Part shown: in pieces, positions 19,088 to 29,515 of the stretch
How positions within the stretch are numbered: position 1 is the first letter of the stretch
Layout: every line of letters begins with the position of its first letter
NCBI GenBank assembly: GCA_902559985.1
Contig: CACEJY010000002.1
Coordinates: 1 to 64,000 of the forward strand
From: an uncultured SAR116 cluster alpha proteobacterium
GTDB taxonomy: Bacteria > Pseudomonadota > Alphaproteobacteria > Puniceispirillales > Puniceispirillaceae
Length of the DNA stretch: 64,000 nt
Reading direction: 5' to 3'
Program-made: the position numbers and the translations under genes
The notes under the pieces: generated by a model
Told to the model about the DNA's origin: nothing
Database searches by the model: none
Seen by the model: the letters and a program-made list of their open reading frames with translations, nothing else

Positions 19088-19797
19088 ATGAAAGTCTACC
19101 TGGCTCACTTAGGCGAGAAGTGAAGTATAAAATATTCATGAGAGATGGCAGCGCTTTCTACTCTTGGCTTCTGCGATCACCGTTCAAGACAGGATATAAA
19201 CCGCGCTATAATGCTTCGCTGTATTTTGACACTACAGATCTGCAATTTGCTTTCAGTAACATAAGCGGCGAAGCAAATCGGTTAAAAATCAGAGCTAGAT
19301 GGTATTCCGATGTAACCGAAGATCCAATGTTAACATTCGGTGAAAAAGGCCAGAAATTCACCATAGAAATTAAACGTAAATTCAACAATGCAAGTGACAA
19401 GGTTATTCTCGACGAGATTATCTTCGATAGCCGCGACAGTATTGATGTGAGAATTTCACAAATCAAAGAACGTATAAATTGTTCACTGCGAACCAAAAAG
19501 GCATTTCATTCATTGCAGATAAATGACGTGTTATTCGTTTTTTATAAGAGGAGCTACTACGAACATGTTTTGAGCAGAAATATCAGGATGACCGTGGACA
19601 AGGAAATATCCTGTACCCGGAGTGTGGGATCCCTGAAGCCCATGCTGATCTCGAAAGACTATGAAGTTGTCGAATTGAAGTACTTTCACGAGAATTCAGA
19701 AATTATTGAAAATCTGATGAGATCATTTCGACCTCGAATTGTGAGATTTTCAAAATATATCGCTTGTTTGTCCAGTTATGTCCGAATTCCATATTAG
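19084..19797 (+). CDS. VTC-domain (polyphosphate polymerase-like) protein
   Basis: RREVKYKIF...YNASLYFDTTDLQFAFSNISGEANRLKIRARWYSD...FTIEIKRK...YEVVELKY. Confidence 0.87.
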   Translation: MNESLPGSLRREVKYKIFMRDGSAFYSWLLRSPFKTGYKPRYNASLYFDTTDLQFAFSNISGEANRLKIRARWYSDVTEDPMLTFGEKGQKFTIEIKRKFNNASDKVILDEIIFDSRDSIDVRISQIKERINCSLRTKKAFHSLQINDVLFVFYKRSYYEHVLSRNIRMTVDKEISCTRSVGSLKPMLISKDYEVVELKYFHENSEIIENLMRSFRPRIVRFSKYIACLSSYVRIPY

Positions 19798-19855
19798 CAT
19801 ACCACACTATTCTGATGAGGCTTTGCATAAAAAACAATGGCATGGAAGCATTCTC

Positions 19856-19945
19856 TGCCATTTGGTTAAAGTCTGTGTGACTTAGGTGTCACAGGCGTGT
19901 GACCAAAGTTGATCACGTGGGCCCCATGCTCAAGGGAAAGACACC
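19856..19945. repeat. 90-bp direct repeat copy 2
   Basis: About 90% identical by eye to 9164-9253; boxes TGTGAC, TGTcAC, TGTGAC retained at 11-bp spacing. Confidence 0.9.
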
Positions 19946-20041
19946 ACCAACGATAACCTTTTCGACATCGGTAAAGGTAACTCTCCTAGCTCATTTCCCC
20001 AATGCGGTGAGGTTTTTGAAAATCCCGCACTAATTCTTAGG

Positions 20042-21271
20042 TCAAGCGCTCAGTTTTTTACTAGGCACTGCATTTTTAAACGCTGCTAATTCATTTTGTT
20101 TAACCCAACTATATTCGGTGTATATTTTTGGTAAAATGTCACAGATGCGCTCAATTCCATCATAACCTAGACTTGAAGCATCTACAGTTAGATAGCGCAT
20201 ACTATCGTTACCCTGCGGTCCGAGAGGCGCATTGTATTTTTGATAAGTTTTCGACAGCAAATGCTCGTGATTCAAGCCTATTTTTTTTGCGTACGCTATT
20301 AAACGAGCTTTCTCCGACTCAAAAATAAATTGACTCCGAATGCCATTAAGATCGGTGATACAACTCTCGAAAAATTGTTCTGATGTGAGTTTAAAATCAA
20401 GGCCAAGCTTGTCAAACAATACCTTAAAATCATACGCTACGTAGGGCACCGAAAGTTGAGTGTTTTTAAGAGCTTTATCAAATACGGGCATCAAATCTAT
20501 ACATTCTTCGAACTGTGACTTACCGCTTGATTTCAATTGGGTGCCAGTTAATGCAGCAGTGTTTGAGTAACCAGACGCCCCTATGACGGTTAAAGGAAAA
20601 CTATACTTCATATATCCATCTAATAACGTTGCATTTAAAATACCGCTTGCATAGTCTACTGACTCACCAATGAAGTACTCTCCATACTTATCGCGGCCCT
20701 GTCTAATAATCTCGGCGTTTACTAATCCATGATAAACTGAAGGACCAATTGAAGGCCATCGTTTCGCACCTTCCCATGATGATGACCTATGAAGAACATT
20801 GCTTGAATTGTAGTAGTTCAATGTTCCAACGTTGAGTGGCAACTTCAAACGTCCTTTATCAAAGCCGGGAAAGCATGGCCATTTGTAATAAAAAACAGGC
20901 CAGCGGAAAGCTAAAAATTTAAAATTTGAAGTTAAGTGGTCAAATGCATCGAAAGTAATCTGCGTGCAACCATCATCATCCCCAATGAACATCACCCATT
21001 CACCAGAAATTAAATCCAGAGCTCTTTCCCAGTTGTCGGCCATTGACAGACATTTGCTTTCAGACTGAACTAGGGTCACCTTTGTATCAAATGTATCAAA
21101 GCCATTCGCTTTGATTAGTTTTGGAAGCAGTTTTGTGTTAGCAGAATTGTCTAAAACAATAACTTCAATATCTTGTCGTTGTGCCAGCATGATGCTTTTT
21201 ATTGCACTAATACAATAAGTCTGCCGGTTGCGTGATGGGATGACTACAGTATATTTGATCTCTTCGTTCAT
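20042..21271 (-). CDS. family 2 glycosyltransferase
   Basis: YTVVIPSRNRQTYCISAIKSI...WVMFIGDDDG (GT-A nucleotide-binding and DxD). Confidence 0.85.
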   Translation of the reverse strand: MNEEIKYTVVIPSRNRQTYCISAIKSIMLAQRQDIEVIVLDNSANTKLLPKLIKANGFDTFDTKVTLVQSESKCLSMADNWERALDLISGEWVMFIGDDDGCTQITFDAFDHLTSNFKFLAFRWPVFYYKWPCFPGFDKGRLKLPLNVGTLNYYNSSNVLHRSSSWEGAKRWPSIGPSVYHGLVNAEIIRQGRDKYGEYFIGESVDYASGILNATLLDGYMKYSFPLTVIGASGYSNTAALTGTQLKSSGKSQFEECIDLMPVFDKALKNTQLSVPYVAYDFKVLFDKLGLDFKLTSEQFFESCITDLNGIRSQFIFESEKARLIAYAKKIGLNHEHLLSKTYQKYNAPLGPQGNDSMRYLTVDASSLGYDGIERICDILPKIYTEYSWVKQNELAAFKNAVPSKKLSA

Positions 21272-21536
21272 TTCAGTGCGAAGCCTCAATTATAAAACAA
21301 AAAAGACGGCTGTAAGTTAAATTGAGATGGTATTTTGCATTGCGCCCATGAGAAGTGCTTACAGCCAAAAATGCGATAAAGATCACGCAATATCGATGCC
21401 AAAAGCAATAGACACAGAATACGTAATGTTTTTAGCTTTGTTTGAGAGTTCGGTTAACCAAAATGGATTTTTCAACAATTGACTATTTTATCACACCAAT
21501 ATTTGAGTTCGATTTGAATTGGGAATGCTAATTAAG

Positions 21537-22865
21537 ATGAAAAAACACATTGCGATAATTGGTGCTTCTGTTGGAGGGCTTGTCGCTGCAGGCGTATTGA
21601 GGTCAAAAGGATTTGATGTGACCTTGCTTGAAAAAGGTGAGGCAATCGGAGGGCTTTACGGGAAAGTGGAAACTCCCTTTGGCAAACAAGAACTGGGTAT
21701 GCACGTATTATATCTCTCAGAACAACATTACGGATATTTGTCTGCAATCTTTGGTCCCGAATCTCTTCATATTTGGAAAGGATACAAGGTCGACCTGGGT
21801 GGTGCTTTTAATTTTGGAAAGGTTTTTTTAAACAGTATTTATCCAGATTTAAGAAGCCACCCCGATCACAGGAAAATTTTTTCGGAGATAGTAAAGAGTA
21901 ATTCTGATGGTTGTAACTCCGTTAACGCTATGGAGACGGTAACCGCGAGGTTTGGTACCGTTGCGGGAAAACAGGTTTTTGTGCCAATTTTAGAGAAATT
22001 ATGGAAAATAGAAGCTTCTCAATTGAGCGCTGGCGCGATTCATTGCTTTTACGACTTAAGGCGTGCTGTTGTCTGCAATGAACAGCAGGCCGAATCTTTA
22101 AAAAATGATTTATGGTTAGACCGGGTGATAGCTAATCCAGATCAAACCAAACCCTCTGGAGTGGTTTTCAATGGTAGAATGGCTGCACGGTTCAGGAATG
22201 ATTGCGGCGACCTCTTTGAAAAAGTTATGTGTTGGCTTCATCAACAGAACATTAAAATTTGTTTCAATAGTTCAGTTACGATCAAAGCCAACCAATTAAA
22301 CTATAATGATATTCCAATATTCGAACAGTTTGATGCTTGTATCGTTGCCTCACCTCTAGCCGCAATTATCCCTGACTCAAAAGCTTCGATGGATTCACTT
22401 GATTTGAGCATCTACTATTTTAAATTATCAAACAGTATTGTTGATCACTTGCCCGTATACTACGTGCTTTGCCATGATCCCAATACGATGTCTTCACGTA
22501 TTGTTAATTATGATGCGTATAATCTTCACGACTTAACAAAGTGTTCCCGGGTAATCGCTGTTGAAGTTATGCATGAAGTTGGGCATGCTCCATCGAAACA
22601 ACGTATTGAGTCTGAGTTGAAAAGAATTCTGCCATTTGCCTCAGTGGTTGAATCATACAAATTGCCGAACAGTTTGCGGGTTCCGGTGCCCTCTGTGAGG
22701 AACGCAGCATTTCTTGATAAGAACACAAATTTATTAACCTCGAATAGCCCCAAGACGCCCACCTTCTTTACTGGCATGAGAACTGACAAAGGGGTGTTTT
22801 TCTCACATCACACCATAGGATTAGCATATGACTCAGCGATGGAATGTGCAGCAAGATTATCTTGA
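21537..22865 (+). CDS. FAD-dependent amine oxidase/protoporphyrinogen oxidase-like protein
   Basis: HIAIIGASVGGLVAAGVLRSKGFDVTLLEKGEAIGGLYG Rossmann dinucleotide-binding motif. Confidence 0.82.
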   Translation: MKKHIAIIGASVGGLVAAGVLRSKGFDVTLLEKGEAIGGLYGKVETPFGKQELGMHVLYLSEQHYGYLSAIFGPESLHIWKGYKVDLGGAFNFGKVFLNSIYPDLRSHPDHRKIFSEIVKSNSDGCNSVNAMETVTARFGTVAGKQVFVPILEKLWKIEASQLSAGAIHCFYDLRRAVVCNEQQAESLKNDLWLDRVIANPDQTKPSGVVFNGRMAARFRNDCGDLFEKVMCWLHQQNIKICFNSSVTIKANQLNYNDIPIFEQFDACIVASPLAAIIPDSKASMDSLDLSIYYFKLSNSIVDHLPVYYVLCHDPNTMSSRIVNYDAYNLHDLTKCSRVIAVEVMHEVGHAPSKQRIESELKRILPFASVVESYKLPNSLRVPVPSVRNAAFLDKNTNLLTSNSPKTPTFFTGMRTDKGVFFSHHTIGLAYDSAMECAARLS

Positions 22866-23970
22866 AATTACTGAAATGCCTTTTTACTGGAGACTGTCCG
22901 ATACCACAGAACAATCTCGAATACCTGCGCGGATGCCGATTACTGTCACTTGCAGGGAAGAGTATGATTATCTTGAATTTTGTCCAACAGACTCTGACTG
23001 GTGTGCGCTCAATGATGCCTACAGGCAAAACGCAAACATAGGCTTTGTGAATCCTGAGTCAGGGCAAATCGAGACCTACGGTTCAAGCGTCAACCAATTT
23101 TTTCTTGATGTTGTCGTGGCTTACTCTCCTGAAAAAATATATGAGATTGGATGTGGAGCGGGATTTAGTATTGAGTTTTTAAAGGGACACGGTTTTAACG
23201 TGACTGGAATAGACCCCTCTGAATATTCCCTCAAATGGAGCAAAAAGCTTGGATTTGACTTGTTAAACGAATTTTTTGATGAGCAAAGCTTAACTGGCAA
23301 AGCTGATTTTATTTATTGTAATGACGTTTTTGAACATGTGCCAAAAGTGGATCAATTTTCTAAGGCGGTATATGCAGCATTAAAGCACGGTGGTGTTTTT
23401 TGCTTTGCAACAACTAATTCGACTCAGTCAATCCGAGTTGGGGATATTTCAATGCTCGAACATCAACACGTCAATATGTTCACAGAGCGTTCCATTCATC
23501 TTTTACTTTTGAATGCCGGTTTTAGAGATATAAAGGTGATACCAGGTTCATATGGGAATACATTCCATGTTGTTGCATTAAAAAATGAAACAATGAAACA
23601 AACATACGAGAATTCCAAATCGATGGAATGTGAAGGCTTTTTTGAGAAAGCTCATCAGAAACTGATTGCTTTTGGAAGCTTTTACGAAAAGATAGGTAGT
23701 TCTTGTAGTTACTATGTTCCGTTGCGATGTATCCCGTATCTTGCTAGCGTAGGGTGTTTTGGGGAGTGTGATCTATACGACTCTAACTTATCCTGGCGGG
23801 GAAAGTACATTGACGGGTATACTCGACCTATCAAATCTCTTCCTGATCTAAAAAGTGAGGTCAAAAGTAGGTTTTTTATCGGCTCACTAACATTCCATGA
23901 TGAAATCAAGAAATCTCTAAAAACGCAGGGCATTGGGGATGAACGCATATATTCAATATCAAGCATTTAG
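22828..23970 (+). CDS. class I SAM-dependent methyltransferase
   Basis: KIYEIGCGAGFSIEFLKGHGFNVTGIDPSEYS...ADFIYCNDVFEHVP. Confidence 0.85.
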   Translation: MTQRWNVQQDYLEITEMPFYWRLSDTTEQSRIPARMPITVTCREEYDYLEFCPTDSDWCALNDAYRQNANIGFVNPESGQIETYGSSVNQFFLDVVVAYSPEKIYEIGCGAGFSIEFLKGHGFNVTGIDPSEYSLKWSKKLGFDLLNEFFDEQSLTGKADFIYCNDVFEHVPKVDQFSKAVYAALKHGGVFCFATTNSTQSIRVGDISMLEHQHVNMFTERSIHLLLLNAGFRDIKVIPGSYGNTFHVVALKNETMKQTYENSKSMECEGFFEKAHQKLIAFGSFYEKIGSSCSYYVPLRCIPYLASVGCFGECDLYDSNLSWRGKYIDGYTRPIKSLPDLKSEVKSRFFIGSLTFHDEIKKSLKTQGIGDERIYSISSI

Positions 23971-24000
23971 AAAATTTAATGAAAAAAATTTAAAACTAAA

Positions 24001-24705
24001 ATGAAAGTAGTTATCTCTCAATCAATGTACTTTCCTTGGGTTGGGCTTCTAGAGCAAGTGAAGCTGGCTGATGTTTTTATCCACTATGATGATGTGCAAT
24101 ACACGCGAGGCTTTTATAATCGTGTACAAATAAAAACTTCCAATGGAATTAGATGGCTGACTGTACCACTACTCAATTACCATCGCGGACAAAACATCGA
24201 TCAAGTGCTTATTGATAACAAAAAAAACTGGCGTCAGCAGCACCGGGAAATCCTTCGTCAATCTTACTTCTTGGCACCATATCGTGAGGATATGCTCGCT
24301 TTGGTAGATGATGTTTTTTCGAGGGAGTTGCATACCGTTGCAGATGTTTCCCGTGGGTCACTTTTGTCTTTATCAGAATATTTTAACCTGTCTTCCGATA
24401 CTATTTTTAGGGATTCGAAAGAATTGGGTATTTCGGGGGCTCGCAGTCAACGTCTGCTGGATATATGTATTTCATTAAATTGTGATGCCTATGTAACGGG
24501 ACATGGCGCGATAAACTACCTAGATCATAAACTTTTTGAGATGTCTCAAATAAATGTTGAGTACATGAAGTATAAGAGAACCTCATACCCTCAATTGCAT
24601 GGAGAGTTCACACCATATGTCACCGCCCTTGATTTGGTCGCAAACTGTGGTAAGGGGGGCGCGCGAAAGATACATTCCAACTCGGTTAATTGGAAAGAAT
24701 TTTAA
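24001..24705 (+). CDS. WbqC-like family protein
   Basis: ISQSMYFPWVGLLEQVKLADVFIHYDDVQYTRGFYNRVQIKTSNGIRWLTVPL. Confidence 0.9.
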   Translation: MKVVISQSMYFPWVGLLEQVKLADVFIHYDDVQYTRGFYNRVQIKTSNGIRWLTVPLLNYHRGQNIDQVLIDNKKNWRQQHREILRQSYFLAPYREDMLALVDDVFSRELHTVADVSRGSLLSLSEYFNLSSDTIFRDSKELGISGARSQRLLDICISLNCDAYVTGHGAINYLDHKLFEMSQINVEYMKYKRTSYPQLHGEFTPYVTALDLVANCGKGGARKIHSNSVNWKEF

Positions 24706-24706
24706 A

Positions 24707-25483
24707 ATGGACCCTATTGATTTATTCAAGAAAGACGTCAAGGCTAATATTAACGGACTAGCTAAAGACAGAGACTTGCAAGGGTTGTCTAACATTTGGC
24801 TGAGAGAAATTGTTGGTCATAAATACACTTATAATTTTGAATGTATGGGCCGCCCTATTATTCAAGTGCCTCAAGATATGGTTGCCATGCAGGAGTTAAT
24901 TTGGCAAACAAAACCGGACCTCATAATTGAAACTGGAATCGCCCATGGCGGCTCGCTTATTATGAGTGCCTCGATGCTGTCACTTTTGGATTACAGTGAG
25001 GCAATTCAGCAGCGCACCATGTTAGATCCAGCTTCGCCAAAGCGTCGGGTTTTAGGTCTTGACATTGATATTCGTGATCACAATCGATTAGCGATTGAAG
25101 CGCATCCAATGTCAAATCGCATCGACATGATTCAGGGGTCCTCAGTTGCCCCCGATGTTATCAGAAAAGTGCATAAGATTGCCAAACATTATGCTCGTGT
25201 ACTAGTATGTCTTGACTCTAATCACACCCATGATCATGTGCTTGCAGAGCTTGAGGCTTACGCTCCTCTCGTGAGCCGGGGTAGCTATTGCGTTGTGTTT
25301 GATACAATTGTCGAAGACATGCCTACCGAACTGTTCTCCAATCGTCCTTGGGGGCCAGGCAACAGTCCAAAGACCGCTGTTTGGAAATTTTTAGAGACCC
25401 ACCCAGAGTTTGAGGTTGATAAACAGATAGATCACAAGCTGCTGATAAGTGTTGCGCCGAATGGTTATCTCAAAAGGGTTTAA
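24707..25483 (+). CDS. cephalosporin hydroxylase / rhamnosyl O-methyltransferase (CmcI) family
   Basis: YTYNFECMGRPIIQVPQDMVAMQELIWQTKPDLIIETGIAHGGSLIMSASML...VCLDSNHTHDHVLAEL. Confidence 0.9.
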   Translation: MDPIDLFKKDVKANINGLAKDRDLQGLSNIWLREIVGHKYTYNFECMGRPIIQVPQDMVAMQELIWQTKPDLIIETGIAHGGSLIMSASMLSLLDYSEAIQQRTMLDPASPKRRVLGLDIDIRDHNRLAIEAHPMSNRIDMIQGSSVAPDVIRKVHKIAKHYARVLVCLDSNHTHDHVLAELEAYAPLVSRGSYCVVFDTIVEDMPTELFSNRPWGPGNSPKTAVWKFLETHPEFEVDKQIDHKLLISVAPNGYLKRV

Positions 25484-25564
25484 GTGAGGCTTCCAGCATT
25501 GCTTGGGCGATAAGGTTTAGGCCGACTAATCACTTTACTTTGCTGGAGAAAACTAGATTCTAGG

Positions 25565-26677
25565 CTACCTTGCTGGAATTAGACTTTTAAGAACTTTTAC
25601 GACGCGGCTTTGCTCTTCAAGGGTAATTTCGTGGAAACTCGGCAAATTAATAGCTCGCTGTGAAATACTGGTAGCCATGCTATTTGGGTTAGGGCGATCA
25701 AACATTGGCAATTCACTCAGTGGATAAAAAAACACCCTTGCATCAATATTCTCAGCTTTAAAAGCCTCTTGAAGCATCGCTCGGGACACCCCCATATTTT
25801 TTTTAAAGACTACATTTGGCATCCATGCTCCGTTAATTGTACCGGTCAGCTCCGGGTTTAGAGTGATATCAGGTTCATCATTCAGAGCTTTCTTATAAAA
25901 ATTTAGTATTTCACGTTTTCGTTTGGTCAGTTCGTCAATACGATCCATTTGGCCGCAACCAAAGGCCGCCTGCATGTTAGATAATCTATATTTGAATCCT
26001 ATTAAGTCTGGCCAAAACTGCTTTACTTGAGTGGGGTTACGACCATGGTTGTTAAGAATGCAAGCTTTATCAAACAAATCTTTGTTATTGGTTACAAACA
26101 TACCCCCTTCACCTGTAGTTATGGTTTTCGTACCATGAAAGGAGAAGGATCCAAAAGCTCCAATAGATCCTGCTCTTTTACCATGATAAACTGATCCGAT
26201 TGCTTCTGCCGCATCCTCGACGATCGGAACGCCATATTGTTCTCCAATTTCAAGCAAGGTACTCATTTCGCAGAGGTTGCCATAAAGGTGTACCGCGATT
26301 ATCGCCTTCGTACGCGGAGTGATGGCTGCCTTCACCAAGTCTGGGTCAAGACACCATGTATCAGGCAAAATATCCACAAAGACAGGGGACGCACCTAGGT
26401 AAACTATCGGTGCAGCAGTGGCAATCCAGTTGGTGTCAGCAAGTATTACTTCATCGCCAGGCCCAATACCCAGAGCTGCCAAGCCTATATGGATAGAACC
26501 TGTGCAGCTTGATGTAGTCATCGCATATTTAACACCCAAATAATTTTTAAATGCGTTTTCGAACCTATGAATGTAGTCATAACATTTCTTGCCCCATCCA
26601 TTTTCTACAGCATCCCTAACATAACCAAGCTCAATATCTGTTGATGAGGGTTTTACATAAGGAATGTGAGTTTTCAT
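25565..26677 (-). CDS. DegT/DnrJ/EryC1/StrS aminotransferase (PLP)
   Basis: FENAFKNYLGVKYAMTTSSCTGSIHIGLAALGIGPGDEVI...FSFHGTKTITTGEGGM with PLP Lys. Confidence 0.93.
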   Translation of the reverse strand: MKTHIPYVKPSSTDIELGYVRDAVENGWGKKCYDYIHRFENAFKNYLGVKYAMTTSSCTGSIHIGLAALGIGPGDEVILADTNWIATAAPIVYLGASPVFVDILPDTWCLDPDLVKAAITPRTKAIIAVHLYGNLCEMSTLLEIGEQYGVPIVEDAAEAIGSVYHGKRAGSIGAFGSFSFHGTKTITTGEGGMFVTNNKDLFDKACILNNHGRNPTQVKQFWPDLIGFKYRLSNMQAAFGCGQMDRIDELTKRKREILNFYKKALNDEPDITLNPELTGTINGAWMPNVVFKKNMGVSRAMLQEAFKAENIDARVFFYPLSELPMFDRPNPNSMATSISQRAINLPSFHEITLEEQSRVVKVLKSLIPAR

Positions 26678-27897
26678 GATATCAACAATTCTGGTAAAAC
26701 TGTGACAAACTTTGTCCCACTTAATGACAATTCCTGATTTTGCTCTCTTATTTCAGCTGCAATGTTCCAAGGAAGAATTATAATGTAGTCTGGTAGTCGT
26801 TCACTGAGAACAGAGGGGTTCAAAATTGGAATGTGGCTCCCTGGAAGGTATTTTCCCTGCTTGGATGATGAAGCATCACAAACATAAGGCAATAGGTCTG
26901 CAGTTATACCAGCGTAATTTAGTAGAGTGTTACCCTTGGCCGCTGCCCCATAGGCCGCAACGCTTTTCCCGTCATTTTTCAGTGAGGTTAAAAACCCTAC
27001 AAACCGGTCTTTAATTTGTTCAACATCATGTTGAAATTTAAAATATGTGTTTAAATCTTGTAAACCAAATGCATGTTCTTTGTTTATCAAATTAGAAACC
27101 GAGCCTAAGACACTATCGTTATTCTCGATGTGTGACGCGTAAATTCGCAAACTACCCCCGTGAGTGAATAACTCCTCTACGTTCCATATCCTTAGACCGG
27201 AATCACTGAAAATATTATTAACCACATTTAAGGATAAATATGAAAAATGCTCATGGTAAACCGTATCAAACTGTTTTTCAGAAATTAAACGCATTAAATG
27301 CGGGAATTCCAAAGTCACCATTCCGCTCGGTTTCAATGCAGCCTTTAGTCCTCTGGTAAAATCAGTGATATCAGGTACATGAGCAAACACATTATTGGCG
27401 ATTATTAAATCAGCTAATCCATGCGTATGCTCTAAAGTGGATCCAAGCTTCTCAGAAAAGAATTCCTGGAGCACTGATAGCCCTAAACCTTCAGCGGCTC
27501 TAGCTGTGCTTAGGGTTGGTTCTATTCCTAAGCAGGGAATGTTGTCTTGAAAAAAATGTTTTAGCAGACAACCGTCATTGCAACCGATTTCGACCACAAA
27601 ACTATCAGAGTCAAGATTCATTAGATGTTTTACATGCCTATAATATTCTGCCGTATGTTCAACCCAAGTCTTTGATGTGCTTGAAAAATACGCATAGTCA
27701 GCAGTAAAAAGATCCTCAGATCTAGAATATTCACTAGTTTGCACTAACCAGCAATGTTCGCAAACACAAACCTTCAAGGGATAATATCGTTCCGGTTTTC
27801 TTAGATCTCCATGAGTTAAGTATGCGTTAGAATGCGGGGCGAGCCCTAAATCAACAAAACTGTGGGTCAGAGGTTTTTTACAGTTCCTACAATTCAA
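26674..27897 (-). CDS. sugar C-methyltransferase (TylCIII/NovU-type, Zn-binding N-terminus)
   Basis: CRNCKKPLTHSFVDLGLAPHSNAYL...VCVCEHCWLVQ; VVEIGCNDGCLLKHF; C-terminal VAAYGAAAKGNTLLNYAGI. Confidence 0.9.
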   Translation of the reverse strand: MNCRNCKKPLTHSFVDLGLAPHSNAYLTHGDLRKPERYYPLKVCVCEHCWLVQTSEYSRSEDLFTADYAYFSSTSKTWVEHTAEYYRHVKHLMNLDSDSFVVEIGCNDGCLLKHFFQDNIPCLGIEPTLSTARAAEGLGLSVLQEFFSEKLGSTLEHTHGLADLIIANNVFAHVPDITDFTRGLKAALKPSGMVTLEFPHLMRLISEKQFDTVYHEHFSYLSLNVVNNIFSDSGLRIWNVEELFTHGGSLRIYASHIENNDSVLGSVSNLINKEHAFGLQDLNTYFKFQHDVEQIKDRFVGFLTSLKNDGKSVAAYGAAAKGNTLLNYAGITADLLPYVCDASSSKQGKYLPGSHIPILNPSVLSERLPDYIIILPWNIAAEIREQNQELSLSGTKFVTVLPELLIS

Positions 27898-28454
27898 AAA
27901 CTTATTCCCTTAAAATTTTTTGTAATCCATTGTTGATTTTTGTCGCGTTCAGATATTTCGCTGATTTCAATTGGCCATTGCACCTTTAAGGTTGGATCAA
28001 CTGGATTCAACGCACGCTCGTTATCTGAGCGGTAAGCTTTGTTGTGACAGTAAATGATTTCAACATCGTCACCTAAAGACTGAAAACCATGAGCAAACCC
28101 CTCAGGTATAAGTAATGCCTTTAGGTTCTCCTCTGAAAGAATTTCACTATGCCACTGAAGGAAAGTTGGCGAATTTTCTCTTAAATCGATTGCAACGTCC
28201 CAAATTTTGCCCTTGATACAAGTGACAAGTTTCATTTCAGAATGCGGCGCAGTTTGATAATGCATTCCCCTTACCGTGCCACACCGCCTTGTAAATGAGT
28301 GATTGATTTGCTCAATTGGTCCGACCCATCCATGAGCCGATAATTGTGAAACACAGAAAAGCCGGGAGAAAAACCCTCTGTCGTCGAAATGCCGATCCCG
28401 CTTGACAACTGTTAGCCCTGGGAGATTTGTTCGTTGGAAATCAAAACGCGACAT
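27894..28454 (-). CDS. dTDP-4-dehydrorhamnose 3,5-epimerase family protein
   Basis: HFDDRGFFSRLFC...IEQINHSFTRRCGTVRGMHYQTAPHSEMKLVTCIKGKIWDVAIDLR. Confidence 0.92.
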   Translation of the reverse strand: MSRFDFQRTNLPGLTVVKRDRHFDDRGFFSRLFCVSQLSAHGWVGPIEQINHSFTRRCGTVRGMHYQTAPHSEMKLVTCIKGKIWDVAIDLRENSPTFLQWHSEILSEENLKALLIPEGFAHGFQSLGDDVEIIYCHNKAYRSDNERALNPVDPTLKVQWPIEISEISERDKNQQWITKNFKGISF

Positions 28455-29515
28455 TATTCTAACTCAAAAGCCTTAAAGTCATTGAGGCATAATAAACTGG
28501 CATCTTCGTTTGCTAAATAACCAACGTACCACATCAAAGTATGCCGGATAGCGCGGTCAAATGGCCACTTTGGCCTAAAACCAAGAATATCTTGGGCCTT
28601 GGAAATTTGGAGCCTCAGGTAATCCGTTTCCCTGATATTTGCTTTTTCTCGCTCATATTCAACGTCGATATCTGGAATATATAGTTTAGTTGCCTCCACA
28701 ACATCTCTAACACTCTTTATGACATCATCATCTGGTCCAAAATTGTACGGGCCTGCATACTCTGGTTGTCTCCATAATTTTTCTGCTAACATCAAATAGC
28801 CATTTATAGGTTCCAAAACGTGTTGCCATGGTCGCACAGCCTCCGGATTTCTAATCTGCAGTTTTTGACTAGTACTCAAATTACGAATAATATCTGGCAC
28901 CAATCGCGCTCTCGACCAATCACCCCCACCTATTACATTACCGGCTCTGGCGGTCGCTATTGCTACACCCTGTTGTTCAAAAAAACTTTTGCGATAGCTG
29001 GATATAATAATTTCGCTAGCAGCTTTGCTTGCGCTGTATGGATCATGACCTCCTATAGTGTCATTTTCACTGTAACCTGAAGGGGCTCCGACATTTTGAT
29101 AAACTTTGTCTGTTGTCACCATGATAACAACTTTTAAATTGTCCAAATCACGCAGCGACTCAAGTAAATGAACCGAACCCATAATATTTGTAGAATGTGT
29201 GCAAACTGGATCCTCATAACTATCAAGAACCAATGCCTGTGCGGCTTGGTGAATGACTATTTCTGGATCACATTTTCTTACAATTTTGGTAAGTTTACCC
29301 TCATGCCTTATGTCGCAGTAGAAGGTTCTAACTTTACTTTCCATATCCAGCAACTGAAAGAGGCTAGGCGAGGTCCTGGGTGGCAACCCCACACCCGTGA
29401 CATTAGCACCTAGTCTTTTTAAATAGAGAGCCATCCAAGAACCCTTAAAACCAGTATGGCCGGTTAGCAGAACCCTCTTTCCTTGCCAAAATTGTCTCAA
29501 GTTTTCTATATCCAT
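28454..29515 (-). CDS. rfbG: CDP-glucose 4,6-dehydratase
   Basis: FWQGKRVLLTGHTGFKGSWMALYLKRLGANVTGVGLPPRTSPSLFQLL...IIHQAAQALV, adjacent to RfbF. Confidence 0.93.
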   Translation of the reverse strand: MDIENLRQFWQGKRVLLTGHTGFKGSWMALYLKRLGANVTGVGLPPRTSPSLFQLLDMESKVRTFYCDIRHEGKLTKIVRKCDPEIVIHQAAQALVLDSYEDPVCTHSTNIMGSVHLLESLRDLDNLKVVIMVTTDKVYQNVGAPSGYSENDTIGGHDPYSASKAASEIIISSYRKSFFEQQGVAIATARAGNVIGGGDWSRARLVPDIIRNLSTSQKLQIRNPEAVRPWQHVLEPINGYLMLAEKLWRQPEYAGPYNFGPDDDVIKSVRDVVEATKLYIPDIDVEYEREKANIRETDYLRLQISKAQDILGFRPKWPFDRAIRHTLMWYVGYLANEDASLLCLNDFKAFELE

